NCBI GenBank assembly: GCA_028713975.1
Contig: JAQTNE010000002.1
Span: 58,534-122,533 of the forward strand
Length of the DNA: 64,000 bases
From: Sulfuricella sp.
GTDB lineage: Bacteria; Pseudomonadota; Gammaproteobacteria; Burkholderiales; Sulfuricellaceae
Direction of reading: 5' to 3'
Of this stretch, positions 36,798 to 46,614 are shown in pieces. Within the stretch, counting starts at the first letter, position 1. Each line of letters opens with the position of its first letter. The position numbers were made by a program, and so were the translations under genes. The notes under the pieces were generated by a model. The model made no database searches, was not told the origin of the DNA, and was given only the letters and a program-made list of their open reading frames with translations.

Positions 36798-38375
36798 ATG
36801 TATCTTGACCACTTTGGCCTGAACCAACTCCCCTTCAAGATCACGCCTAACACCGGGTTCTTCTATACGGGCGGCAACCGCGGCGCAATCCTGGACGCGT
36901 TGCTTTACGCCATCACCCACGGCGAGGGTATCGTCAAGGTTACCGGTGAAATCGGCAGCGGCAAGACCGTATTGTGCCGGATGCTGGAAAGCCGGATGCC
37001 GGAAAACGTGGAAGCGATCTACCTGGCCAACCCCAGCCTGAACCGGGACGAAGTCTTTTACGTCATTGCCGCCGAGCTCGGGCTCGCCACCGAAGGCCTG
37101 CGCGCCAGCGAGACCTTGCACCAGATACAGGATTATCTGATCGAAAAACATTCTGTCGGCAAACAGGTTGTGCTTTTGGTCGAAGAAGCCCAAGCCATGC
37201 CGCTCGACACCCTGGAAGAAATTCGCCTGCTTTCCAATCTTGAAACCGCGCACCACAAACTGCTGCAAATTATTCTGTTCGGCCAGCCTGATCTGGACGA
37301 AAGCCTGGGGCTGCCAAGAATGCGGCAACTCAAGGAACGGATCACGCACAGCTTTGCCGTTCCCCCGCTATCCCGGAAGGATATTGCGGAATACCTGATG
37401 TTCCGCATGCACGCAGCCGGTTACCGGGGACCGGAAATTTTCGACGCGGGCGCAATCAAGCTGATCAACGCCGCTTCCAGAGGCATTACGCGGCGCATCA
37501 ACATCCTCGCCGACAAGGCGCTGCTCGCAGCATTCTCCGAGAATACCCACGATATCCGGCCCAAGCAGGTAAAAGCGGCAATCGCCGACAGTGAATTCTA
37601 CATCGCTGCGACCTCTCGCCCATCCCTGAAAAAAATCGGCCTTGCCGTAACACTGGTCTCGCTGGGGGTAGGGCTCGGAGCCGGCTGGCAATACTATGCC
37701 AACATGCCGCTGACCCCCGCCGTGCAGATGCCGGCACCCGCGCCCCAGCCGGCCAGCGAAATTGTGCCGCCGCCCGCCGCCCAAACAGCGCCGACGCCAG
37801 AACCTTTATCGCCAGCCCAGCCCGCCAACGAAACTACGCTTTCACCCGTCACCATGCCACCCACCGATGAAAAGCCTGTGGCAACCGCACCTCAACCCAC
37901 CCCACAGAAAAAACCTGCGCAAACAACGCCCAGCGCACCCCCGGTGCAGCAAAACAAGCCTGTCGCATCCGACTCCGCACAGGCTCCAGCCCGCAGCGAA
38001 CCGGCGGCAACGGCGCCCATACCGACCCTGTTGCAGCAACAACTGGACGCCACCCATGCCTGGCTGGCCAGCGAGGACGGTGGCCACTACACCATCCAGT
38101 TGATGGCGCTCACCGAATCCGATGCTTCGCCCCGGATAACGCAAACTCTGGACAACATCAAGAAAGAAATCGGGTTGCAGGATATTTACATTTACCCCAT
38201 TCATCCCGCCAGTACCGGCGGCACCAGCAAGCACCGATTCGGCATCGTTCTCGGTTCTTTTTCTCCACGGGAGCAGGCCATCACAGCCATCACCAGGCTA
38301 CCCGCCAATTACCGGGCCGCCCGCCCGGCCCTACGCACAATCAAAGGCATCAAGGATGAAATTGAACAGCAATAA
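36798..38375 (+). CDS. ExeA/MshM-like AAA ATPase with C-terminal SPOR-like domain
   Basis: This 525-residue protein begins with the ExeA-family signature YLDHFGLNQLPFKITP. It has Walker A GEIGSGKT at 51-58 and Walker B VVLLVEEAQ near 132. One membrane helix follows (about 277-298), then a long proline-, alanine- and glutamine-rich periplasmic linker and a C-terminal SPOR-like domain (from about 430) that could bind denuded peptidoglycan. ExeA-type proteins help secretins cross the cell wall. It opens the MSHA-like pilus locus, just before the secretin gene, which suggests the same task here. Confidence 0.85.
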   Translation: MYLDHFGLNQLPFKITPNTGFFYTGGNRGAILDALLYAITHGEGIVKVTGEIGSGKTVLCRMLESRMPENVEAIYLANPSLNRDEVFYVIAAELGLATEGLRASETLHQIQDYLIEKHSVGKQVVLLVEEAQAMPLDTLEEIRLLSNLETAHHKLLQIILFGQPDLDESLGLPRMRQLKERITHSFAVPPLSRKDIAEYLMFRMHAAGYRGPEIFDAGAIKLINAASRGITRRINILADKALLAAFSENTHDIRPKQVKAAIADSEFYIAATSRPSLKKIGLAVTLVSLGVGLGAGWQYYANMPLTPAVQMPAPAPQPASEIVPPPAAQTAPTPEPLSPAQPANETTLSPVTMPPTDEKPVATAPQPTPQKKPAQTTPSAPPVQQNKPVASDSAQAPARSEPAATAPIPTLLQQQLDATHAWLASEDGGHYTIQLMALTESDASPRITQTLDNIKKEIGLQDIYIYPIHPASTGGTSKHRFGIVLGSFSPREQAITAITRLPANYRAARPALRTIKGIKDEIEQQ

Positions 38376-38455
38376 GCTAAAATCCTCGACAATCGAATTT
38401 AAAAACACCCTCTAACAGATTGATTTAGAATGCCCTAGGTGGTAATCTTGCGCTC

Positions 38456-40432
38456 ATGAACAAAGCTTTGATCGCCATTGCCGGTTGTCTCCTGCTGGCC
38501 GCTTGCGGCACACAGCCCGCCACGCCGTCGACCGGCCACCTCAAGGACGAACCCCGCCCCGCTGGCAACATTCCCCAACCGGTACAGCAGACCGCATCGC
38601 TGGCCCCGCCAAAAGCCGCGCCCAAGGTGGAAACCTATAGCGTCGTCGTAAACAATGTCGCGGTGCAGGAACTGCTGTTTGCGCTGGCGCGGGACGCCAG
38701 GCTGAACATCGACCTTCATCCCGGCATCGAGGGCAGCGTCACGCTCAACGCCCTCAACCAGACCCTGCCGCAACTGCTCAACCGCATCGCCAAACAGGTG
38801 GACATGCGCTACGAACTGGATGGGTCGAACCTGACGGTCATGCCGGACACGCCTTTCCTGCGTAACTACAAGATCGACTACGTCAACATTTCGCGCGACG
38901 CCAGCAGCAACGTCAACATTGCCACTCAGATCGCAACCACCGGCAGCGGCGGCATCGGCAGCGGCGGAGTCGGGGGGAGCGGCGCGGCTGGTGCGGGCAA
39001 CAACAATTCCACAACTCAGGTTACCAACACGTCGAACAACCACTTCTGGGGAACTCTGGTACAAAACATCAAGGACATCCTGCGCGAAACCGACAAAATT
39101 CTTCCGGACGGCTCCTCCGAAACCACCACCGAACAATCCGGTAACCAGACCACGACTGGCACCGGTGTGCTACCCACCATTGGCAAGAACAGCAAGGCAG
39201 CAACCTCCATCGCCTCCAGCCCCAACCCAACCTCTCTGACCAATGCCGGCATGACCACCGTGCGCCGCACCACCTTCCGCGAGGCCGCTTCCGTGATTGT
39301 CAACGCGGAAGCCGGATTGATCGCGGTGCGCGCCACCAGCCGCCAGCATGAAAAAATCCAGGAATTCCTCGACCAAGTGCTGGTCAGCGCCAAGCGCCAG
39401 GTGCTGATTGAGGCCACCATCGTCGAAGTCCAGCTCAACGACGAGTACCAATCCGGCATCGACTGGAAGCGCGTCGCCTTCGGCGCCGGCTTTACCCTGC
39501 GACAAAACCTGGTAGGCACCGACCTTGCCAACGTCGTCAATACGCTGCCCGACCCCAACCGGCAGGCGCTGATTTCCGCCATTCTCGGTGACACCAATCT
39601 GACCCCGACAATCCAGAACAATCTGATCGACCAAATCTCTCCCGGCTTCGCTGCCGCCGGAGGAAAAATCCCCTTGGCCGACACCGCTTTCGCCAGCGCG
39701 AGCAAGGGCATGACCATCGGCTATTCCAACAGCGGCAGCATCGCCGGCGCTGTCCAGTTGCTCAGCACCTTCGGCAACGTCAAAGTGTTGTCCAGCCCGA
39801 AAATCAGTGCGCTGAACAATCAGACCGCGCTGCTCAAGGTAGTGGACAACCGGATCTATTTTACTATCAGCGTTACGCCCGGCTCGGTCAGCAGCGGCGT
39901 CATCACACCGCCCACCTACACGTCCACTCTGAACACCCTGCCGGTCGGCTTCGTCATGAGCGTCACACCGCAAATCGACGAGAATGACACCATCACGCTC
40001 AACGTACGGCCCACCATTTCCCGCATCCTGCGCTATGTGACCGATCCCAACCCGATCCTGACTGGCGCGGTAAAAAATTTAATCCCCGAAATCCAGGTCC
40101 GGGAAATGGAATCCATCCTCAAGATCAACAGCGGGCAGACCGCCATGATGGGTGGGCTGATGGAGGACGTGGTAAACAAATCCACCGACGGCATACCCGG
40201 CCTGTCACAAGTTCCTGTTTTGGGTAACATTTTCAGCAATCGGGACGACAAAACCACCAAAACAGAACTGGTGATCTTTCTGCGCCCGGCAGTGGTCAAG
40301 GATGCAAGTCTCGATGGCGACTACAAGGCCTACCGCAGCTTCCTGCCCAATGAAAACACCCTCAAGGACCCGCGCGACGCGGCACCCAACCCCTTGCCCG
40401 AATCAGCCAAAGTGGGGGCGACAGCGCCATGA
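38456..40432 (+). CDS. MSHA-like pilus secretin (MshL-like lipoprotein)
   Basis: This 658-residue outer-membrane secretin has a lipoprotein signal ending LLAAC, so the N-terminus should be lipidated. A secretin/TonB short N-terminal domain (VAVQELLFALARDARLNIDL) follows at about 65-115, then a glycine- and asparagine-rich stretch near 165-190 and the secretin core. The core shows VLIEATIVEVQLNDEYQSGI, LSSPKISALNNQTALLKV and the C-terminal GLSQVPVLGNIF and TELVIFLRPAVV motifs. It forms the pilus exit pore. The stop overlaps the next gene (ATGA). Confidence 0.92.
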   Translation: MNKALIAIAGCLLLAACGTQPATPSTGHLKDEPRPAGNIPQPVQQTASLAPPKAAPKVETYSVVVNNVAVQELLFALARDARLNIDLHPGIEGSVTLNALNQTLPQLLNRIAKQVDMRYELDGSNLTVMPDTPFLRNYKIDYVNISRDASSNVNIATQIATTGSGGIGSGGVGGSGAAGAGNNNSTTQVTNTSNNHFWGTLVQNIKDILRETDKILPDGSSETTTEQSGNQTTTGTGVLPTIGKNSKAATSIASSPNPTSLTNAGMTTVRRTTFREAASVIVNAEAGLIAVRATSRQHEKIQEFLDQVLVSAKRQVLIEATIVEVQLNDEYQSGIDWKRVAFGAGFTLRQNLVGTDLANVVNTLPDPNRQALISAILGDTNLTPTIQNNLIDQISPGFAAAGGKIPLADTAFASASKGMTIGYSNSGSIAGAVQLLSTFGNVKVLSSPKISALNNQTALLKVVDNRIYFTISVTPGSVSSGVITPPTYTSTLNTLPVGFVMSVTPQIDENDTITLNVRPTISRILRYVTDPNPILTGAVKNLIPEIQVREMESILKINSGQTAMMGGLMEDVVNKSTDGIPGLSQVPVLGNIFSNRDDKTTKTELVIFLRPAVVKDASLDGDYKAYRSFLPNENTLKDPRDAAPNPLPESAKVGATAP

Positions 40433-42030
40433 GCCTGTTGATGGAGGCGCTGAAAAAAGCCGAGCGCGCCAAGCAGGGACATACGATTCCGCATGGGCAG
40501 GCATCCGCACCTGGCCGCGATATTTCTGGGCAAACCCAGCAATCCGGCCTCGCGCTGGAAATTGCGCCCTCCTTTGAGCCGGATTTTGGGCTGGAACCGC
40601 ATATCGCGCCACCCGACAGTAACAACGCATTTCCGCTGATTATCGCCGCGCACGATCTGGACTTGCCAGACGGGCTGGATCCGGCTACTCCGATCAAGTC
40701 CGGATCAAACCTCGCTCCAGACCGCACTGAACCCGTCACAGCCGCCCCGGAGCTTGCTCTTGACGCGTATGACCTTTCACCCCCGGACGAGGGTAGCGCG
40801 GCGGAGTCTCCTGGCGGAGCATATGATCTTCCGCCCCCGGCAGAAAACGCATCCAAGCCCACTGGCAGTAATTCTGGCCGGCCTGCCCTCCAGACCGATG
40901 CCCAGGACAACACCGCTCCGCTACATATGACGCCGCAGGGGCCGGCTTTACGCTCCATGGCAGATCAAAGTGCCGATGATGGCCGCGCTGAAGCGCGTGA
41001 AAGATCGTATGCCAAATCAGTATTTACCGCCAAGCAGCCGGCAAACAGCCGTAAGCTATTGATCGCCAGCATATCCCTGGGCATCGCCGCCAGCGTCGTT
41101 GGTGGCAGTGCTTATTATTGGCCGGTCGCATCCAGCGGCTTCACCGCCCTGATGTCCGGTCAGGCGCCACAAACCGCCATGCCTGCACCGCAAGCGGCAG
41201 CTACCGTAGCGCCCACTCCAGGCTCCCCCGACGCTCAGGCGAAGAATGTGCCGATTGCCATTACGCCAGAAGCAGAAAAAGAACCCGCTCACACGTCCCA
41301 GCCGAACCCGCCCCCGATAACCGCCGCACCGGCTTCAACCCGCAACGAACTTGAGCCCGCCGGAGCAACCGATTCCACACGCGCTTCGGCCCGTAGCGGG
41401 TCGGGGTCGCCCGAGGAAAAACCGGCCATTCGATTCCGTCAGAACATTGCCGCCAATCAGGTTAACCCGACGCTTAGCGGAGCCTATCAGGCATTTATTT
41501 CCGGCAATATCGAAGTGGCGCAACAGCAGTATCACAAAATCCTGCAACAGGAACCGAACAACCGCGACGCCCTGCTGGGTCTGGCGGCTGTCGCCTTGAA
41601 CCGGAAGCAGACCGGGCAGGCGGCGGCATATTATGCGAAATTACTGGAGCTCGATCCTTCAGATCCGGAGGCTTTGGCAGGGCTGATCGGATCGCAGGGA
41701 CAAATCGACCCGGTGCAGAGCGAAAGCCGCCTGAAAAAGATTCTGGCGCAAAACCCCCAGGCTGGCGCCATTCACTTCGCCCTGGGAAATTTATACTCCC
41801 AGCAATCGCGCTGGGCCGAAGCACAGCAGGCTTATTTCCGCGCCTACAGCAGTACGCCGGGCAATGCCGACTATGCCTTCAATCTCGCCATCAGTCTGGA
41901 ACACCTGAGCCAGGGCAAACTGGCGCTGGATTACTACCAGCGCGCGCTGGCCCAGAGCGGCCCCGCGAGTTTCGATAAACTCGCGGTTCAGCGCCGTATC
42001 CAGGAACTACAGCAACCTGCGGCAAACTGA
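40429..42030 (+). CDS. MshN-like TPR protein with low-complexity linker
   Basis: This 533-residue protein starts MSLLMEALKKAERAKQG, which is typical of MshN-like pilus accessory proteins. It has a long acidic and proline-rich cytoplasmic part, one membrane helix at about 210-231, another linker, and C-terminal TPR repeats from about 345 (QQYHKILQQEPNNRDALLGL and two or three more). The cytoplasmic part contains two related segments, AYDLSPPDEGS and AYDLPPPAENA, and an 88-bp dispersed repeat that encodes RAEARERSY. The function in MSHA systems is assembly. It is translationally coupled to the secretin gene. Confidence 0.82.
   Translation: MSLLMEALKKAERAKQGHTIPHGQASAPGRDISGQTQQSGLALEIAPSFEPDFGLEPHIAPPDSNNAFPLIIAAHDLDLPDGLDPATPIKSGSNLAPDRTEPVTAAPELALDAYDLSPPDEGSAAESPGGAYDLPPPAENASKPTGSNSGRPALQTDAQDNTAPLHMTPQGPALRSMADQSADDGRAEARERSYAKSVFTAKQPANSRKLLIASISLGIAASVVGGSAYYWPVASSGFTALMSGQAPQTAMPAPQAAATVAPTPGSPDAQAKNVPIAITPEAEKEPAHTSQPNPPPITAAPASTRNELEPAGATDSTRASARSGSGSPEEKPAIRFRQNIAANQVNPTLSGAYQAFISGNIEVAQQQYHKILQQEPNNRDALLGLAAVALNRKQTGQAAAYYAKLLELDPSDPEALAGLIGSQGQIDPVQSESRLKKILAQNPQAGAIHFALGNLYSQQSRWAEAQQAYFRAYSSTPGNADYAFNLAISLEHLSQGKLALDYYQRALAQSGPASFDKLAVQRRIQELQQPAAN
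40924..41011. repeat. CATACG-ended dispersed element, copy 2 (inside mshN-like gene)
   Basis: The segment begins CATATGACGCCGCAGG and ends GAAAGATCGTATG. Its last 28 bases are identical to the reverse complement of 36564-36591. The middle aligns with the same element with substitutions and a small insertion. It is read in frame within the cytoplasmic linker of the MshN-like protein. Confidence 0.7.
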
Positions 42031-42035
42031 ACGCC

Positions 42036-43739
42036 ATGACGGAACAGCCCAAACTCCCCCTCGGACGCCTGCTGGTCGAAAAAGGCATCATCAGCGACGA
42101 CCAGTTGCGCATTGCCCTGCTTGAACAGAAACGCACCGGCAACCAACTGGGCATGCTGTGCATCTCCCTCGGCTTTGCCACCGAAGCAACGATACGTGAA
42201 GCGCTAAGCGAAAACCTCAACCAGCAGAGTACGGATCTGGCCCACCTGGTGGTCGATGCCGCCGCGCTCGCGCTGGTTCATAAGGACGCCGCCAAGCGCT
42301 ATCAAGTCTTCCCGCTGGAATTCGACAGGGAGCGCCGCACGCTGGTTCTGGCGATGGCCGACACCCACAATATCGTCGCGCTGGACCAGATCAGCGCCAT
42401 GCTGGGCAAGGACATCGACGTCATGCCGGTGCTGGCGGGCGTCTCCGAAATCATGCATGCCATCGACCAGTATTACGGGTTTGAACTGTCCATCGACGGC
42501 ATCCTGCATGAAATCGAAACCGGAGAAGTCGATTATCAAAGCATACAAACCATTTCCGGCGAATACAGCCATCCGCTGGTGCGGCTGATGGACGCGCTGC
42601 TGGCCGATGCAGTGCAGCACGGCGCCTCCGACATCCACTTCGAGCCGGAACCACTTTTCCTGCGCATCCGCTACCGCATCGACGGCGTATTGCGGCAGAT
42701 CCGCAGCCTGCACAAAACCTACTGGCCGGCAATGGTGGTACGGCTGAAGGTCATGAGCAACATGAACATCGCGGAGACCCGCGCACCCCAGGACGGGCGA
42801 ATTTCCATCACCTTCTCCGGGCGCTCGGTGGATTTCCGCGTCTCGGCGCAGCCCACCGCCCACGGCGAAAATATCGTGCTGCGTATTCTCGACCGGCAAA
42901 AGGGCATCGTGCCCCTGGACGGTCTCGGCCTGGGCGAAAACGACCTGACCCTGCTCAAGCTGATGCTGGCCCGGCCGGAAGGTATCATCCTGGTCACCGG
43001 CCCGACCGGCAGCGGCAAGACTACCACCCTGTATTCCATCCTGAATCACATCAACACCGAGAGCGTCAACATCATGACGCTGGAAGACCCGGTGGAATAC
43101 CCGATGAACATGATCCGCCAGACCTCGGTCAACGAAGCCGCCAAAATGGATTTTGCCAGCGGCATCCGTTCCATGATGCGGCAGGATCCGGACATCATCC
43201 TGGTAGGCGAGATCCGCGACACCGAAACGGCGGAGATGGCCTTCCGCGCCGCCATGACCGGCCATCAAGTCTATTCCACCCTGCACACCAACTCGGCGAT
43301 TGGCGCGATCTCCCGCCTGCTGGACATCGGCATTACGCCCAATATCATGGCCGGCAATATTATCGGCGTAATCGCCCAGCGGCTGGTTCGCCGGCTTTGC
43401 ATCCACTGCAAACAGCCGATCCGGCCCGACGCGCTGGAGCAGCGTCTGCTCGGCATGAATGGGGAAAATCCGAATATCACGATCTATCGTGCAGTCGGCT
43501 GCGAACATTGCAACAACCATGGTTACAAGGGCCGCCTGGCGATCATGGAGCTGCTCAAGATGAATGCCGAGATAGATGAGCTGGTCGCGCACCATGCCAC
43601 CGCCCGCGAAATCAAAAACATGGCCTTGTCATCGGGATTCCGCCCCCTGGTGGAAGACGGGATACGCCACGTACTGGGCGGCACCACCTCGCTCGAGGAA
43701 GTGTCACGCGTGGTGGACTTCACCGACAGGCTGGCCTGA
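42036..43739 (+). CDS. GspE/PilB-type pilus assembly ATPase (MshE-like)
   Basis: This 567-residue hexameric ATPase powers pilus extension. The N-terminus carries an MshEN-like domain with two tandem motifs (LGRLLVEKGIISDDQLRIAL and LGMLCISLGFATEATIREAL), which in MshE binds cyclic di-GMP; the position before the first LG is proline where a basic residue is usual. Walker A is GPTGSGKTTT, and the Asp box, Walker B and a four-cysteine zinc site (CIHC and CEHC, near 456 and 488) follow. It starts five bases after the TPR gene. Confidence 0.92.
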   Translation: MTEQPKLPLGRLLVEKGIISDDQLRIALLEQKRTGNQLGMLCISLGFATEATIREALSENLNQQSTDLAHLVVDAAALALVHKDAAKRYQVFPLEFDRERRTLVLAMADTHNIVALDQISAMLGKDIDVMPVLAGVSEIMHAIDQYYGFELSIDGILHEIETGEVDYQSIQTISGEYSHPLVRLMDALLADAVQHGASDIHFEPEPLFLRIRYRIDGVLRQIRSLHKTYWPAMVVRLKVMSNMNIAETRAPQDGRISITFSGRSVDFRVSAQPTAHGENIVLRILDRQKGIVPLDGLGLGENDLTLLKLMLARPEGIILVTGPTGSGKTTTLYSILNHINTESVNIMTLEDPVEYPMNMIRQTSVNEAAKMDFASGIRSMMRQDPDIILVGEIRDTETAEMAFRAAMTGHQVYSTLHTNSAIGAISRLLDIGITPNIMAGNIIGVIAQRLVRRLCIHCKQPIRPDALEQRLLGMNGENPNITIYRAVGCEHCNNHGYKGRLAIMELLKMNAEIDELVAHHATAREIKNMALSSGFRPLVEDGIRHVLGGTTSLEEVSRVVDFTDRLA

Positions 43740-44944
43740 TGGGCATGTTCGCCTACCAGGCCATGGATACCGAAGGCAGGATAATCCGTGGCAACATGGA
43801 TGCCACCAACCTTTCCGACCTGGAACTGCGCCTGAAACGGATGGAACTGGACCTGATCAACTGCAAGGCGGCAAGGCAGCAGACCTTTTCCCTGCTCAAA
43901 CGCCCGATCAAGCGCCAGGATCTGATCAATTTCTGCTTCCACATGGAGCAGATCAGCGCTGCCGGCGTACCGCTGCTGGAAGGCCTGGCCGACCTGCGCG
44001 ACAGTACCGAACATCCCCGCTTTCGTGAAATCATCGCCGACCTGATCGAAAATATCGAAGGCGGCCTGCAAGTCTCCCAAGCACTGGCACGCCACCCCCG
44101 GGTTTTCGACCGTACCTTCGTCAGCCTGATCATGGCGGGCGAACAAAGCGGAAAAATCACGGATGTTTTCAAGAACCTGAGCGAAAGCCTGAAATGGCAG
44201 GACGAACTGGCCGCGCAAACCAAAAAACTGATGATGTACCCGGCATTTGTCGGTACCATCGTGCTCGGCGTCACCTTTTTTATGATGATCTATCTGGTGC
44301 CGCAACTGGTCGGATTCATAAAAAACATGGGCCAGGAGCTTCCCTTCCACACCCGCGCGCTGATTTTTGTTTCAAATATTTTCATCCATTACTGGTATGC
44401 GCTTCTTGCCCTCCCACTGCTGGCCTGGATCGGCATAACCGCCCTGATCAAAACCAACCCCCGTGCCCGCTACAAGGCGGACGAATACAAGCTGCGCGTC
44501 TGGTTGATCGGGCCGATCCTGCACAAAATCATCCTCGCCCGCTTCGCCACCTTTTTTGCGCTGATGTACGCCTCGGGCATTACCATTCTCGACTGCATCC
44601 GGCTATCGGAGGAGATCGTCGGCAACCAGGTGGTCGCAGGCGGATTGCATCGCGCCCATCAGCTCATCTCGGAAGGGCAGGGCGTGACCGCCAGCTTTCA
44701 GAACACCGGCCTGTTCCCGCCCCTGGTCATTCGCATGCTCAAGATCGGAGAAACAACCGGTGCCCTGGATGTGGCCCTGCGCAACATCAGCTATTTTTAC
44801 AACCGCGAGGTCAAAGAGCTGATCGAAAAAGTGCAAGCCATGATCGAACCGGTCATGACCGTCGTTCTCGGCGCCCTGCTGGGGTGGATCATGCTGTCCG
44901 TGCTCGGCCCGATCTACGATACCATCAGCAAAATAAAAACCTGA
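43739..44944 (+). CDS. GspF/PilC-type inner-membrane platform protein (MshG-like)
   Basis: This 401-residue protein has the two T2SSF domains typical of the pilus platform. The first has FCFHMEQISAAGVPLLEGL and the second has FATFFALMYASGITILDCI. Three main membrane segments are visible (around 172-192, 220-240 and 372-395), with KIGETTGALDVALRNIS between domains. It works with the MshE-like ATPase to insert pilin subunits. Its start overlaps the ATPase stop by one base (TGATG). Confidence 0.92.
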   Translation: MGMFAYQAMDTEGRIIRGNMDATNLSDLELRLKRMELDLINCKAARQQTFSLLKRPIKRQDLINFCFHMEQISAAGVPLLEGLADLRDSTEHPRFREIIADLIENIEGGLQVSQALARHPRVFDRTFVSLIMAGEQSGKITDVFKNLSESLKWQDELAAQTKKLMMYPAFVGTIVLGVTFFMMIYLVPQLVGFIKNMGQELPFHTRALIFVSNIFIHYWYALLALPLLAWIGITALIKTNPRARYKADEYKLRVWLIGPILHKIILARFATFFALMYASGITILDCIRLSEEIVGNQVVAGGLHRAHQLISEGQGVTASFQNTGLFPPLVIRMLKIGETTGALDVALRNISYFYNREVKELIEKVQAMIEPVMTVVLGALLGWIMLSVLGPIYDTISKIKT

Positions 44945-45048
44945 GAAACCGCTTTCACAAACATCATGGGATGCGTTGTATCCTGAAAATAATGAAAAAA
45001 TCGGCAACCGGAACTTTCAACCAGGCGCTTTGAACCCAGAACCCGACC

Positions 45049-46614
45049 ATGTTTAGCAAGCTTCTCGCCTATCACACCGGCGCACATACCGAGATTTACA
45101 CCTGGCGGGACGGCACCCTGTCCGCCAGGCACGTCTTCAATGCCGATGCCGAGGGTTTCGCCGGATTTGCCGCCTATCTGAAAGAACACGCCGGGCCATC
45201 CTTGTACTTTCTGGTGGACATCGTCGCGGAAGATTTCCGCCTCGACACCATCCCCCATCTGCCTGGCCGATCCCGCGCCGCCCTGATTGACCGCAAACTG
45301 GGGCAAATGTTCCGCAACGAAACCCATCGGCACTTCGCGCTTCAGGGGCGTATGACAGAAGGGCGAAAGGACGACCGCCTGCTGCTCTCTGCCCTGACCA
45401 ACAGCGTGATGCTCACCCCCTGGATCGACGCCGCCCTGGAATGCAAAACACCGCTTGCGGGAATTTATTCGGTACCGTTGCTGAGCCAGGAAATCATCCC
45501 CAAACTTGGTTTGGGCGAGACGCCGCACATGCTGCTGCTCACCCGCCAGAACAGCGCGGGGTTGCGCCAGAGCTATTTCCAGAATGGGCAGCTCAAATTC
45601 AGCCGACTGGTTTTCACTGACAGCGACGGCACGGACTCGCCGATTCAGGCGATCAATGAAGAATGCGCCAAAACCCGGAAATATCTCAATAACCAGCGTC
45701 TGCTGCCACGGGATCAGCCCCTGGAAATTCATCTGCTTTGCCGCGATGACGAGTGCGGCGCCCTCGTCGTCGATAGCGCCAATACACCGTTGCACCACCA
45801 GTTCGTGCTCCACGAAATGTGCAGCGTCGCCGCCGCCCTCAAGCTCCGCTACCCGCCGTCCTCCGATGTCGCAACGCTGTTCCTGCAATTTCTGGCCCGC
45901 CACGACGTCAAAAACCATTACGCCAGGGCGAGCGAAACCCGCTACTGGCGGCTGAACCGGGTTGCATTGGCAATGAAATCCAGCGGCATTGCCCTGGTTG
46001 TCCTCGGCGCGCTTTCCGCTGCCTACAATATCACCAATGGTCAGGGCCTCGCATTGCAGGCCGATCAAACCCGTCTCCAGGCGGAACACCTGGAGGCGCA
46101 AACGCAGGCAATTTACGGCGCGCTTCCTCCGTTGCCCGCGGCGCCGGACATTTTAAAAGGCACCGTGGAGCTGGCGAAGCACCTCACCATCCATCCCCGC
46201 ACTCCGGCAAGCCTCATGGCACCTGTCAGCCGCGCCCTGGAAGAGCTGCCGCAAATCCGGTTGCAGCAGTTCAAATGGGCGCAGACCGCCAATCCCAACC
46301 TGGATATCAACACCAGGGCAGCCTCACCCATACCGACAGCGGAAGGCCCCGTGCCGGACACCGGCAGTGAAATATTCGAAATGGCACTGCTGGAAGGAGA
46401 AGTCAGCCCTTTCATCAATTACCGCGATGCGCTGGCGGTGGTCGAACAATTGATCTCGAAGCTGAAAAACATTCCCGGCCTGCAGGTCACGCCCATCGTG
46501 CTGCCGATCGAGACCAGCCCGCAATCCCAGCTCAAGGGCCTCCTCACCGAAGACGCACAGCCGCACGCCGCCCACTTCTCGCTCAAGCTGATCTACCGGG
46601 TAGCCGGATCATGA
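45049..46614 (+). CDS. MshI-like protein: actin-like (PilM) part fused to PilN-like part
   Basis: This 521-residue protein has a cytoplasmic N-terminal half resembling the actin-like PilM/MshI subunit (LYFLVDIVAEDFRLDTIPHL; LEFVRL-like features are weak), one membrane helix at about 309-328 (KSSGIALVVLGALSAAYNI), and a periplasmic half with a coiled start and a ferredoxin-like end resembling PilN. This corresponds to a PilM-PilN fusion in the alignment complex. Sequence similarity to named members is low, so position in the locus carries much of the assignment. Confidence 0.65.
   Translation: MFSKLLAYHTGAHTEIYTWRDGTLSARHVFNADAEGFAGFAAYLKEHAGPSLYFLVDIVAEDFRLDTIPHLPGRSRAALIDRKLGQMFRNETHRHFALQGRMTEGRKDDRLLLSALTNSVMLTPWIDAALECKTPLAGIYSVPLLSQEIIPKLGLGETPHMLLLTRQNSAGLRQSYFQNGQLKFSRLVFTDSDGTDSPIQAINEECAKTRKYLNNQRLLPRDQPLEIHLLCRDDECGALVVDSANTPLHHQFVLHEMCSVAAALKLRYPPSSDVATLFLQFLARHDVKNHYARASETRYWRLNRVALAMKSSGIALVVLGALSAAYNITNGQGLALQADQTRLQAEHLEAQTQAIYGALPPLPAAPDILKGTVELAKHLTIHPRTPASLMAPVSRALEELPQIRLQQFKWAQTANPNLDINTRAASPIPTAEGPVPDTGSEIFEMALLEGEVSPFINYRDALAVVEQLISKLKNIPGLQVTPIVLPIETSPQSQLKGLLTEDAQPHAAHFSLKLIYRVAGS

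Noticed and set aside
42204..43595. 463-codon open frame opposite the MshE-like ATPase
   Set aside because: The plus strand carries the complete ATPase with Walker and zinc motifs; the antisense product has no domain features.
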